From assembly GCA_964637165.1 (NCBI GenBank), contig CAZWVI010000005.1:1-64000 (forward strand): a stretch of 64,000 nucleotides of DNA. The letters are read 5' to 3'. The notes under the pieces are model-generated. The model was not told where the DNA came from. It saw only the letters and a program-made list of their open reading frames with translations, and did no database searches. This document shows positions 45,482 through 54,618 of this stretch, piece by piece (position 1 is the stretch's first letter; the number at the start of each line of letters is the position of its first letter). Source of the DNA: CAZWVI01 sp964637165. GTDB taxonomy: Bacteria; Planctomycetota; UBA1135. A program made the position numbers and the translations under genes.

Positions 45482-46392
45482 ATTCACCACATAAAGGAAA
45501 AAAACCCAAGCAATCGGGTCGTCAAAAAAAGCACCAATCTGGGCACCCAGGTCGGGGCAAGCCGCAAGCATCCACGAGTCAACGCCGCCGTGCTCGCATC
45601 GCTGACAATGCGGCTGGTAGCACCCAAGGTGCCGCAGCAATCCCAGCAATTGGAGTTCGCTTAAACCGTTGGTTGGCTGAGCGAGGAATCGGTTCGCGCC
45701 GCAAGTGCGATACGCTGGTTCAAGAGTGCGCAGTCGAGGTTAATGGGGTAATTGTCGTTGAACCTGGCTATCGCGTAAAAGCCGGCGATCGCGTGAGCGT
45801 TGAAGGAAACCCGGTTCAAGATGTGCGCCGTTTGTATTACCTCTTTTACAAACCAAAAGGTGTGTTGTGCACCGATGACCCGCGCGAAATACGCAAGCGT
45901 GTTTGTGATTTAGTTGCGCCATTGGTTTCAGAACGTGTTTATACCGTCGGTCGTTTGGATGAAGATTCGGAAGGCTTGTTGTTGTTAACTAATGATGGTG
46001 ACTTTGCAAATTTGATAATGCACCCTCGTTATCAAGTTCCCAAAACATATGTGGTTTCAATTAATGGTTCAATCCGTGGCGAGGACATTGATACCTTGCG
46101 TAAGGGGACTTGGTTGGCCGAAGGTAAGGTCACTCCAGAACGTATCAAGTTAATTAAGCGCACGAAAACAAGTAGCTCTTTGGAGATTCAACTTCGCGAA
46201 GGTCGTAACCGTGAAATTCGCCGCATTTTTGCGCGGGCTGGATACGCGGTGAAAAACTTGAAGCGTGTACGAATTGGACAATTGGGCATTAAAGGAATTA
46301 AGCGTGGTGGTATTCGCCCGCTAACCAAGCAGGAGCGCGACGATTTAATTGCATTAGCGCAATCTGATAAAAGAGTTGCCAAGGAAGATTAA
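45478..46392 (+). CDS. RluB/RsuA-type pseudouridine synthase
   Basis: 304 residues. After a 55-residue basic, low-complexity extension (K/R/Q/H/G) comes an S4 RNA-binding domain (VRLNRWLAERGIGSRRKCDTLV), then the pseudouridine synthase core YTVGRLDEDSEGLLLLTNDGD with the catalytic aspartate, and the RSU motif EGRNREIRRIFARAGY. The basic extension is longer than in E. coli RluB. TAATG overlap with the next gene. Confidence 0.9.
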   Translation: MNSPHKGKKPKQSGRQKKHQSGHPGRGKPQASTSQRRRARIADNAAGSTQGAAAIPAIGVRLNRWLAERGIGSRRKCDTLVQECAVEVNGVIVVEPGYRVKAGDRVSVEGNPVQDVRRLYYLFYKPKGVLCTDDPREIRKRVCDLVAPLVSERVYTVGRLDEDSEGLLLLTNDGDFANLIMHPRYQVPKTYVVSINGSIRGEDIDTLRKGTWLAEGKVTPERIKLIKRTKTSSSLEIQLREGRNREIRRIFARAGYAVKNLKRVRIGQLGIKGIKRGGIRPLTKQERDDLIALAQSDKRVAKED

Positions 46393-47759
46393 TGCTACGT
46401 CTTAATAATATTGTGCGCGACCCGGTGCACGGCGATATTCCCTTGACCAGCGAGGAGTTGAAAATCCTTGATACTGTGGAAATGCAGCGCCTGCGTAATA
46501 TTCGCCAATTGGGAACAGCCTATTTGGTGTACCCAGGAGCCCAGCATTCGCGATTTGAGCACTCGGTAGGCACCGCCCATTTAGCCAGTCGCATGATTCG
46601 CGCGATTAATTGTGAGCGTGATAGTGATGGAACAAATTTGGGCGGCTTCGATGACCACGAAGAGCGCGTGGTGCGTATTGCATCTTTGGTGCACGATGTA
46701 ACTCATTTGCCATTTGGGCATAACATCGAAGACCAAACTGGATTGTTGCCGCGGCATGATGTGCCAGAACGATTTCAGTCGATGTTGTCATCTGAAACTG
46801 AACTTGGAAAAGTATTACAAGAAATTGGTGTCCAGAATGAAGTGTTGGGGATTTTAGCCCCTGACGCCTTGCCAGAATCAAAACAAGTTCCCGATCACTG
46901 GAAAGGATTAGTGTCCGGAACTATTGATGCGGACATGTTGGATTACTTGGCTCGTGATGCGATGTTTACCGGACTTAAACTTCAATACGACTCGCGCATT
47001 TTTGGAATGTTTAGGGTCGAGCGGCGCACTCAACGATTGTATGTTGAGTTGGCAAGTCACGGGTATTTAAAAGAAGCATTGTTGAGTGAGCTCATGCGTT
47101 GCTTAGATGCACGTTATTTTTTTAGTGAACGTGTTTATTACCACCACGCAAAAATTGCCTCTGGCGCATTGATTGCCAAGGCGGTTGAAATTGCCTTAAC
47201 TGAAGGTGGCCTCGATTTTAAAACTTTGCAAACCGCGACCGACGCTGGCTTGATTGCCCTGTTGTCACAAATGCAATTGGCGGACAAAAATGCGCAACAG
47301 CGTTTGTCTTTGTATATCGATGCCTACACCAGTCGCCGCTTGCCCAAGCGGGCCGCGGTTTATCCCGCTTATGCAAACCGCCAAAGTCAATCGGAATTAA
47401 TCAAGCGCTTCTTCGGGGCAGGGTCGGCTGACTCGCGCCGCGAGGTTGAGGACCGTCTAACTGACGCGCTCGAAAAACGCACCGGAACTAGGAGCCAAGT
47501 GCTTGTTTATTGCCCATCTGGGAGCATGCAGCTCAAGTCGGCACGGATGTTGGTCCATTGGCCAGGCCAAGATGGATTGTCCCCGCTGAATGACTTCCGC
47601 GACCAAGTGTCGAGGATTGGCGACCTTGAGCAGGCCTACCACCGTATGTGGAAGTTCTATGTGATGGTGATGAGCGACGATTCTCAGCAAATAAAGGTAC
47701 TTAGTGAACTTTGTGCTGAAGAATTTAGTGATTCAACCAACCTGCTGGCCGCCAAATAA
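46392..47759 (+). CDS. HD-domain phosphohydrolase (dGTPase/SAMHD1-like, COG1078)
   Basis: 455 residues. DPVHGDIPLTSEE, then the H...HD...D pattern in QHSRFEHSVGTAHLASR and SLVHDVTHLPFGHNIED, and SGTIDADMLDYLARDAMFTG. This is the soluble HD phosphohydrolase family. The nucleotide preference is unknown. Starts by a one-base overlap (TAATG) with the pseudouridine synthase gene. Confidence 0.9.
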   Translation: MLRLNNIVRDPVHGDIPLTSEELKILDTVEMQRLRNIRQLGTAYLVYPGAQHSRFEHSVGTAHLASRMIRAINCERDSDGTNLGGFDDHEERVVRIASLVHDVTHLPFGHNIEDQTGLLPRHDVPERFQSMLSSETELGKVLQEIGVQNEVLGILAPDALPESKQVPDHWKGLVSGTIDADMLDYLARDAMFTGLKLQYDSRIFGMFRVERRTQRLYVELASHGYLKEALLSELMRCLDARYFFSERVYYHHAKIASGALIAKAVEIALTEGGLDFKTLQTATDAGLIALLSQMQLADKNAQQRLSLYIDAYTSRRLPKRAAVYPAYANRQSQSELIKRFFGAGSADSRREVEDRLTDALEKRTGTRSQVLVYCPSGSMQLKSARMLVHWPGQDGLSPLNDFRDQVSRIGDLEQAYHRMWKFYVMVMSDDSQQIKVLSELCAEEFSDSTNLLAAK

Positions 47760-47866
47760 TTGCTGAAACCGGCCTCCAAAAACAAGCTATGATGGGAGGC
47801 TTCCAGTCATCGCCCTCTCCCCATTTTTAGGCTGGAAAGACTTAGACCGAAAACCCAATAGAATCC

Positions 47867-48694
47867 ATGCTCCTGGTTTCAGCATTCCTAGCCCTCCCAT
47901 GTGCCGCATGCCCAACCCCTGAGGTTGTGCAGGCGCGAAGTCATGTTTCCGATTTGGAAACCACGGCATTGGCGGCAACCGAAACGGTTATTTTCCTTGG
48001 ATTGCGGGGAGATTTTTCCGGTGACATTGAATTGTCTATGGCCGACCAGCTCGAGGCCAAAGAGGACATTACGATTGTTGGTGATCCAGTTCGTGCTCTG
48101 GCCACAAAGAACACTCGTATTTGGGCCATTCGCACGCCAACCACCGCCAAAAAACTCGAACGCGGCCTAAAGCGTGAAATGAAGAAGGCTGGCTACGAGG
48201 TGGATATTCTCAAGGGGACCGCCTTAACAAGTTTGGGCGATGACCGAAGCGCCACTCTAAAGCGCGCATTACGAGACTTGGAGCGCGAGGAGGACAAGGT
48301 TTGGGGAAGTCATCTAGATTCTCGCGAGGGAATTATGTGGGTGTTCCATGAATCTAAAGTAGACGGAAAGGACATTCAGAAGGTTCTGCGTAAGTCAAAA
48401 GTGAAGACCGGATTTCACCATATTGAACTTACCTTGGCTGCAAAAGGTGAATTACAAGCTGATGGGCTTGCTAAACAGGCCGGCAAGGATCTTGACCTGG
48501 CTCGTGCCAGTTCAAATGGTAGTGAGCTTGTTCTCGACGTGTATCTTCGCGATCTGGAGGGGATGTTGGCGCTGCGCCGCGGCAAACACAATATTGCCTG
48601 TCCCGACGTTTTATGCTTTCTGGGGAGTGTTCCCGCCGGCGAGCTTGAGTGGACTGTGACATTGGACACAACTGGCTTTCCGTTTAAGGATTAA
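47867..48694 (+). CDS. exported hypothetical protein
   Basis: 275 residues. The start at ATG 47867 gives a hydrophobic N-terminus LLVSAFLALPCAAC with cysteines at 12 and 15, and a stop codon lies in frame just upstream, so this is the only start. Middle segments: TAKKLERGLKREMKKAGYEVDILKG, and later ELVLDVYLRDLEGMLALRRG. No family recognised. Ends with CPDVLCFLGSVPAGELEWTV. Confidence 0.6.
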   Translation: MLLVSAFLALPCAACPTPEVVQARSHVSDLETTALAATETVIFLGLRGDFSGDIELSMADQLEAKEDITIVGDPVRALATKNTRIWAIRTPTTAKKLERGLKREMKKAGYEVDILKGTALTSLGDDRSATLKRALRDLEREEDKVWGSHLDSREGIMWVFHESKVDGKDIQKVLRKSKVKTGFHHIELTLAAKGELQADGLAKQAGKDLDLARASSNGSELVLDVYLRDLEGMLALRRGKHNIACPDVLCFLGSVPAGELEWTVTLDTTGFPFKD

Positions 48695-48886
48695 TAGTTA
48701 CTTTATATATTAGTCGTCGGGTTTTTTTGACGAAGCAGAACTGGTTTAGTTCCAAAAAACTGGCCCGAATTATTTTTAATAATCAACATAAGTTTGGATA
48801 ACTACATGGTTTGCGGTGTCTAACTTGATAGCCCCCTGCGTAAGCAGGCATGAAAACAAAGAGAACCATAATTCCAGGAGGCGGGT

Positions 48887-49942
48887 TTGGGAGCCGCTAA
48901 AAAAAATCCCATTGATGGAATCCTTTCCGCCAATCGCCAGGTCGATTTCCGCCCGGGAACCGTACTTGGAGATACCGTCCTTGAAAATTTAATCGAGTGC
49001 GGTGCCTTAGGCGATTTGTGGTTGGCCCATCAACCAAAACTTGGGCGCCAAGTGATGGTGAAAATATTTCTCCCAGTTTTTGGTAGTGAAATTGCCATTA
49101 CAAATCCAACAAGTTGTCGAATACAGGAGTTGGCGAAGTTGGACCACCCAGCCTTGGCGGTGTTGTTTCGTTCTGGTGTGCAGGCTGGCCGCGCTTATCT
49201 AGTTTATGAAAGAAGTCCAGGCATGCGCTTGGACCGCTTGCTTCAGGGTGTATTTGGTCATCAAGCAGGTGGGTTTGGGCATTGGGACGGCCCAACTATT
49301 AGTAGCCGCACGGCCATGAGCGAAATGATTCCCAAGATGTTGTGCCGACCAGGCGGGTGGCAAGCGGTGGTTGCCGAGTGGGGCGCCGAACTTGCTAGTG
49401 GTTTGGATCATGCCCATCAACGTGGTGTATTTCACCGCTCAATATGGTCTGGCAACATCATGATTTCCGAACATGGCCAAGCGCGATTGTTCGATTACTG
49501 GTACGGCAATGATTTAAACCCAAATGTAGTTTCAGCACTTCTGCCATTTATGTCCCCGGAGGAAGTTGCGCTTAAGGAAAGTGAGCACTGTAGCGGCGAT
49601 CAGCGCTCAGATTTATATAGCTTGGGTGCCGTAATGTATTTTTGCTTAACTGGAAGAACACCTTATCCAGTGGTGCAAGCACCAGCTGGAGAAATGATGT
49701 TGTTCGACCGCAAGCCTCCGTCGATTCACGCATCTAGCCCTCAAGTGTCGCGCAAGTTAGAGCGATGCATTTTGAAATCCTTGGCAGTTGACCCACGCCA
49801 ACGTTGGCGCAGTGCGATTGAGATGGAAGAGGCGCTTAGAGATATTTCAGTTCAACTACGAAGTGGCTTAAATAAGCGATTTAAGCCTGTTGGCAAGCCT
49901 TTGCATCGCCTGTTCAAGTTCTTCTCGCGAAGCGGCAAATGA
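48887..49942 (+). CDS. protein pseudokinase (HRD motif lost)
   Basis: 351 residues. A protein kinase fold is shown by the glycine-rich ECGALGDLW, lysine K59 in VMVKIF, E81, and SPEE...DQRSDLYSLGAVMYFCLTGRTPYPV. The catalytic loop reads HRSIWSGN (183-190), so HRD aspartate is replaced by serine; the DFG aspartate remains as D203 in LFDYW. I therefore expect little or no phosphotransfer. TTG start with AGGAGG upstream. Overlaps the aminotransferase by 75 bases. Confidence 0.85.
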   Translation: MGAAKKNPIDGILSANRQVDFRPGTVLGDTVLENLIECGALGDLWLAHQPKLGRQVMVKIFLPVFGSEIAITNPTSCRIQELAKLDHPALAVLFRSGVQAGRAYLVYERSPGMRLDRLLQGVFGHQAGGFGHWDGPTISSRTAMSEMIPKMLCRPGGWQAVVAEWGAELASGLDHAHQRGVFHRSIWSGNIMISEHGQARLFDYWYGNDLNPNVVSALLPFMSPEEVALKESEHCSGDQRSDLYSLGAVMYFCLTGRTPYPVVQAPAGEMMLFDRKPPSIHASSPQVSRKLERCILKSLAVDPRQRWRSAIEMEEALRDISVQLRSGLNKRFKPVGKPLHRLFKFFSRSGK

Positions 49943-51088
49943 AATCCTAATTGAGTTAGCCGCGCCAAAAGCGCTACCACCGATTACTGCGAGTTGGTCA
50001 TTTTCTAGTAAGCATTCGGCGAGGTTGTCGCCACTATTGATTAGGCGACCGCTTTGAGGATCAGTTTTTCCGAGAAAGCTATCAAAGGATGGGAATGCAT
50101 AAAAGGCACCTTGTGGACGCGGGCACTCAACACCTTCCATTGCGACTAATGCATCGGCAACTAATGTACACCTTTCGGAAAACGCTTTATGCATTTCATC
50201 TCTGTCGGCGTCGCCTTGCTCGAGTGCTGCAATCGAGGCAAGTTGTGAAATTGCATTTGGACTTGAAGCAAGTTGGCTTTGTAGCCCGCTAATTGACTTA
50301 ATAATTTTTTCTGGTCCGCACATGAAGCCCATGCGCCAGCCGGTCATTGCATAAGCTTTGCTCATGCCGCCAATCCAAACTGCTTGCTCGCGCAAAGCCG
50401 GAACAACTTTCATCGGTGAATGATGAACCGCCCCATGGTAAGTAAGTGCCGAATAAATTTCGTCCGAGATAATTGTGATGTCATGTTCAAGTGCCCACTC
50501 GCCAATTTCTTTAAGTAAGGCCTCTGGGTAAACCGCGCCAGTTGGATTGCAGGGAGTATTCAAGAGCATCGCTTTAGTGCGCGAACTGCGTCCAGCTTCG
50601 AGTGCTTCAAGAGTCGGCAAGTGATTACTGCCACACTTGACCGGGACTGGCCACCCGCCGGTTAATTTCACCATTTCTGGATACGAGGTCCAACATGGGG
50701 TGGGATAGATGACCTCGTCGCCTGGATTAGTTAGCGCCATTAGGGCTTGGCAAATTCCAAGCTTGGCCCCAGTTGTGACTAAGGTTTCTTCAGGACGGTA
50801 GGCGATTCCAGTCTCGCGTAGCGCCAATTTCGCTGCGGCCGCGCGCAATTCAGCGCTGCCCGCGGCGGCGGTGTAACGACCCTTGCCCTGTTCAATTGCG
50901 GCAATTCCAGCAGCCTCGGCGGCGGCGGGTGGACCAAAGTCAGGCTCGCCAGCAGTAAGGTCAATTATCTCAACTCCTTGGGCTTGTAAATCGCGCACCC
51001 GCGCCACCATTTGCAAAGTTGCCGATGGAGCCAAAGCTCGCGCTCGGTCAGAAAGTAGTGAAGATTTCGTGGATGAGGTGGGGGTCAT
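49868..51088 (-). CDS. class I aspartate/aromatic aminotransferase
   Basis: 406 residues. PLP-dependent fold-type I enzyme, subgroup I-beta/gamma: LTAGEPDFGPP, NTPCNPTGAVY, SDEIYSALTYHG, and GGMSKAYAMTGWRMGF with the PLP lysine. Likely an aspartate aminotransferase; the exact substrate is unclear. Its last 75 bases overlap the opposite-strand pseudokinase gene, which is unusually long for an antisense overlap in this window. Confidence 0.88.
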   Translation of the reverse strand: MTPTSSTKSSLLSDRARALAPSATLQMVARVRDLQAQGVEIIDLTAGEPDFGPPAAAEAAGIAAIEQGKGRYTAAAGSAELRAAAAKLALRETGIAYRPEETLVTTGAKLGICQALMALTNPGDEVIYPTPCWTSYPEMVKLTGGWPVPVKCGSNHLPTLEALEAGRSSRTKAMLLNTPCNPTGAVYPEALLKEIGEWALEHDITIISDEIYSALTYHGAVHHSPMKVVPALREQAVWIGGMSKAYAMTGWRMGFMCGPEKIIKSISGLQSQLASSPNAISQLASIAALEQGDADRDEMHKAFSERCTLVADALVAMEGVECPRPQGAFYAFPSFDSFLGKTDPQSGRLINSGDNLAECLLENDQLAVIGGSAFGAANSIRISFAASREELEQAMQRLANRLKSLI

Positions 51089-51146
51089 GGCTTTTATTTT
51101 CTGGACGGGATTTTACTCGCCCGCCGTCTCAAAATAGACAGAACCG

Positions 51147-53195
51147 ATGCCCTCACTTCCCCTTCCAGAACGGCTAAGAGAATTTCTCACCAGCCAGCGA
51201 TTCATGTGGATTCTCACCATCACCTTTGGGGTGTTGGTGGTAATTTACTTTTTGTTTATCACTATTTTCTTTAACCCATTTGAGGACGAGCTAGAAGATG
51301 TGGCGGCGATTGTTCCGCGCGAGATTGAGTACTTTTTGCGTTGGCAAGATGCCGGCGAGCGTTTTGACTCCTTTCCAACTCCGAATATTTGGCAAGACTT
51401 TGAAGCATCGCAATTACATGAGGAATTAAGTGCCGCTGGAGTTTTGCAGCAATGGGACCAGTCACTCGGTGTGAGTTCCTTGCTAAATGACTTCGATCAA
51501 ATTGCTAAGAATGTGCCAGTTGGTTTAAGTCTTGAGGGAGATTTATTAAAAGAAGTTGCACTTGCGGGCCGGGGCAAACCGACTCTTGATGGAAACTTTG
51601 ATGGTATGTTGATGTTGCGGGTGTCCTTTAAAGTGAAAGCCGGCGTGTCAATGTTGGGCTTAGATTTCGTGCGCGAAAAATTACCTAGCTCATTGGGAAT
51701 TGAGAGCATTGGTAATGACCGTTATCGTCTGCCGGAATTTCCACCCTTCGGTTTTCAAGATGCATACTTAACACGCGTTCAAGATGTCTTAGTTATTGCA
51801 AGCCGAGAAGATTGGCTCGATCAAGTTAGGCAACTTTCAATTCGTTCAGGTGAAGACTCAATCGCCCACGCTTCGGTGTTTAGCGATAACATTCAAGCCC
51901 ACTTAACGGCAGGCGACAAACCGATTGAAGTATTTATGCGCGGCGAGCAAGCAAAGGCCTTGCTTGGCTCGCAACCCGATGTGCAAAATGGCGGCTACTT
52001 CTCCAAAGTAATTGGCCAGTTTGTAAACACCGATATGTTGCGTTTTTTGGCCGGTTATTGGTTGCCAGGAAAACGCTTTGAAGGGCGTTTTTCCGCGGAT
52101 ACCGACCTTAATGAAATAAGTACCTTTGGCCGTTCCTGGGCTGAAGGCGGCCGTTTAGGCACAAAAATCCTCAAGGAATATGCCGGACTTGTCCCTAGTG
52201 AATCTTTCCTCTTCACCGCAGTCAGCGGGGAGCCCGGTCGTGTGGCCGCACAGTTCCATCAAGCGGTTGACCTTGAAACTCGGCGCCTTTTAGATGAAGT
52301 AGTTATCGCCTCGGGCAAGTATCAAGGAATGACTGATTTGTTAACTGACATCGGCTCTTCATTACGCGGCGGAATTGGCATTTCCCTGCGGCGAAATGAT
52401 TTCCCTTCATCCGACTTAGATGTTGAGCATGACGATTCACCGGTACCGCTTTTTGTATGTATGGGTAAATTACGCAATCGTGATAAGTACATCGACATTG
52501 TTGATTTCTTTAAAAATAATTTTCATCGCTTCGCCGAGGGGAGTGGCGATCCCAAACTGACCAAAGTACCCCTGGCCGGCGGTATCGAAGGGTTGTCTTT
52601 TGTGTCGCCCGCAATTCCAGGAACTGGCGAATTTGTTTTGTTAGAAATTCCATCAAAGAAGATGGTCTTCTTTAGTAACTCATTCAACTATTTACGTGAG
52701 TTGGCACAAATCGCTTTTTTGGACGATACTGATTCGCGCGCCAAGGAACGCAAGTTGTCTTTGAATGAGGGCTTTAAGCAAACCTTGTCCGCGGCCAGTG
52801 GAGGTGCCAACATTTTTCTGTATCTAGACCCCGCTAAGGGCCAACATTGGTTTGATCAACTTGCGGTCGCCGGCGCGCGCGCGAATTTCCAAGCGGACAT
52901 GGACAATGGCCAATACCGGTCTTGGCGACCTGAAGAGGAAGCGCGCTTGCGTGCGGATTTGTTCCCTGGACTGCAACGTTTAAGACCCGCGCAGGAGCAA
53001 CAGCTTCAAGATGCTGTTGACGAGGCCCTATTTGCCCGTGCAGATAGCCAATGGCAAAGCCGTCGTGAGCAATTAATAGCCGCAGCACGCGCTCCAATGA
53101 TGTCAGTTAAATTAATTAACTGGGCGGGAGTCGCCTTAGAAATGGGTCGCCGTCATTCTAGTTTGGTGGTGACTGGAGATTTGAACCTCGAGTAG
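51147..53195 (+). CDS. large membrane-anchored protein of unknown function
   Basis: 682 residues. A single strong membrane segment (FMWILTITFGVLVVIYFLFI, residues about 18-37) is followed by a long extracytoplasmic part with repeated amphipathic stretches such as VLVIASREDWLDQVRQL, KIDIVD-like strands and ANIFLYLDPAKGQHW. The layout of a repeated duplicated beta/alpha domain recalls DUF3352-type proteins, but I cannot assign a family. Confidence 0.6.
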   Translation: MPSLPLPERLREFLTSQRFMWILTITFGVLVVIYFLFITIFFNPFEDELEDVAAIVPREIEYFLRWQDAGERFDSFPTPNIWQDFEASQLHEELSAAGVLQQWDQSLGVSSLLNDFDQIAKNVPVGLSLEGDLLKEVALAGRGKPTLDGNFDGMLMLRVSFKVKAGVSMLGLDFVREKLPSSLGIESIGNDRYRLPEFPPFGFQDAYLTRVQDVLVIASREDWLDQVRQLSIRSGEDSIAHASVFSDNIQAHLTAGDKPIEVFMRGEQAKALLGSQPDVQNGGYFSKVIGQFVNTDMLRFLAGYWLPGKRFEGRFSADTDLNEISTFGRSWAEGGRLGTKILKEYAGLVPSESFLFTAVSGEPGRVAAQFHQAVDLETRRLLDEVVIASGKYQGMTDLLTDIGSSLRGGIGISLRRNDFPSSDLDVEHDDSPVPLFVCMGKLRNRDKYIDIVDFFKNNFHRFAEGSGDPKLTKVPLAGGIEGLSFVSPAIPGTGEFVLLEIPSKKMVFFSNSFNYLRELAQIAFLDDTDSRAKERKLSLNEGFKQTLSAASGGANIFLYLDPAKGQHWFDQLAVAGARANFQADMDNGQYRSWRPEEEARLRADLFPGLQRLRPAQEQQLQDAVDEALFARADSQWQSRREQLIAAARAPMMSVKLINWAGVALEMGRRHSSLVVTGDLNLE

Positions 53196-53259
53196 GGGAA
53201 TAGTTGCGCTAGGCTCTAGCCAAGCCAACTGCGCACCGCTAAAATCTTTTCCCCAATCA

Positions 53260-53348
53260 GCCGGGATGGCGGAATTGGCAGACGCGCATGGTTGAGGGCC
53301 ATGTTGGGATAATACCCAGTGCAGGTTCGACCCCTGTTCCCGGCACCA
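53260..53348 (+). tRNA. tRNA-Leu(GAG)
   Basis: Cloverleaf is complete: acceptor GCCGGGA pairs with TCCCGGC, anticodon stem CATGG/CCATG with loop TTGAGGG (anticodon GAG), a long variable arm (TGGG..CCCA) typical of class II Leu tRNA, T arm GCAGG-TTCGACC-CCTGT, discriminator A and encoded CCA at 53346-53348. Confidence 0.95.
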
Positions 53349-53355
53349 AACACGG

Positions 53356-53382
53356 GACCGTTGTTTATTTAGCGGTCTTTTT
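53356..53382 (+). terminator. rho-independent terminator after tRNA-Leu
   Basis: GACCG and CGGTC arms separated by 12 bases, followed by TTTTT. It sits 8 bases after the tRNA CCA end. Confidence 0.75.
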
Positions 53383-53405
53383 CCAATTCCATACAATTGT
53401 TCGCC

Positions 53406-54398
53406 ATGAGCGACTTCGCCGCCCTCGATGGATTAATCGGAAATACTCCGCTCCTGCGCATTCAATGCCGCTTGGACGGGGCAACATTTAATATTTGGGC
53501 GAAGCAGGAGTCGGCCAACTTCACCGGCAGTATTAAGGATCGAATGGCCTTGCATATTATGCGCGATGCCTATGACTCTGGCGCAATCAAGCCCGGCGAC
53601 ACTATTGCAGAAGCCACCTCCGGCAATACAGGGATTTCGTTTGCCGCGGTTGGCCGCGCACTGGGACATCCGGTACGAATTTATATGCCAGATTGGATGA
53701 GCATGGAGCGCGTTCACATTATTCAAAGTTTGGGGGCGGCAGTAATTCCAGTAAGTAAAGAAGAGGGAGGATTCTTGGGAAGTATTAAGCGTGCTGACGA
53801 TTTCGCTGAAACAACCCCTGGGATTTTTTTACCTCATCAATTTGATAATTCGGCCAACGTTGCCGCTCACTTTAATGGAACCGGTCCAGAACTTTTATCG
53901 CAAATGACTGAAGCTGGTGCAATCCCAAGTGCCTTTGTGGGTGGGGTCGGAACAGGTGGAACGGTAATGGGAGTTGGAAATTACCTTCGTCAAGTACTCG
54001 GCAGCGAGTTTCCGGTACACCCACTTGAGCCAGCCAACTCGCCAACCATGCGAACCGGCCACAAAGTCGGCAAGCATCGCATACAGGGAATTTCCGATGA
54101 ATTCATTCCTTCCATTGTGCAGCTCGATAAGCTCGATGAAATCGTTGACGTATGGGATGGTGATGCAATCATCATGGCGCAAATATTGGCGGCGAAATTG
54201 GGGCTAGCAGTTGGCATATCTTCGGGAGCAAACTTCATTGGTGCACTTCAACTGGCGATTAAATACGGTGGCGATGTCGCGACAGTGTTTGCCGACTGCA
54301 ACAAAAAATATTTATCTACAGATTATTGTTCGGATGAAGAACAAAAAGATCATTATTTTTCCGGAAAAGTGGCCCTGATTGATTTCAAAGTTTATTAG
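53406..54398 (+). CDS. cysteine synthase/cystathionine synthase-family PLP enzyme
   Basis: 330 residues from the ATG at 53406. Fold-type II PLP enzyme: IGNTPLLRI, NFTGSIKDRMA with the PLP lysine, ATSGNTGISFA, and the phosphate loop GVGTGGTVMGVG. Likely O-acetylserine sulfhydrylase-like. Follows the tRNA terminator; no sulfur genes are nearby. Confidence 0.86.
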   Translation: MSDFAALDGLIGNTPLLRIQCRLDGATFNIWAKQESANFTGSIKDRMALHIMRDAYDSGAIKPGDTIAEATSGNTGISFAAVGRALGHPVRIYMPDWMSMERVHIIQSLGAAVIPVSKEEGGFLGSIKRADDFAETTPGIFLPHQFDNSANVAAHFNGTGPELLSQMTEAGAIPSAFVGGVGTGGTVMGVGNYLRQVLGSEFPVHPLEPANSPTMRTGHKVGKHRIQGISDEFIPSIVQLDKLDEIVDVWDGDAIIMAQILAAKLGLAVGISSGANFIGALQLAIKYGGDVATVFADCNKKYLSTDYCSDEEQKDHYFSGKVALIDFKVY

Positions 54399-54480
54399 GA
54401 AGGATATTTTTATATATCAATAGTGTATTACTATAGAATAAGCCAATGCTTAGGCGGGGGCCGAAAAAAGTGGAACAAAA

Positions 54481-54500
54481 CCCCGTTAAACCCCGTTAAA
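54481..54500. repeat. two exact CCCCGTTAAA tandem units upstream of the oxidase genes
   Basis: CCCCGTTAAA occurs twice back to back, followed by a weaker TAGCGTTTT. The pair spans one helical turn per unit and lies about 60 bases before the first oxidase start, so it may be an operator. No -35/-10 pair is clear. Confidence 0.4.
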
Positions 54501-54618
54501 TAGCGTTTTCTAGCATACACTGGAGTAGTTGCCAACAATCCTTTGGCCTCCTTTAAAACATGTTTGACATCCCCACGAAGTCTAAACCCTCTAGTCGGCG
54601 CCGCGCGGCCCCTACACA

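Noticed and set aside
48835..48849. CCTGC/GCAGG hairpin before the pseudokinase
   Set aside because: Only a 5-bp stem and no T run or known riboswitch pattern.
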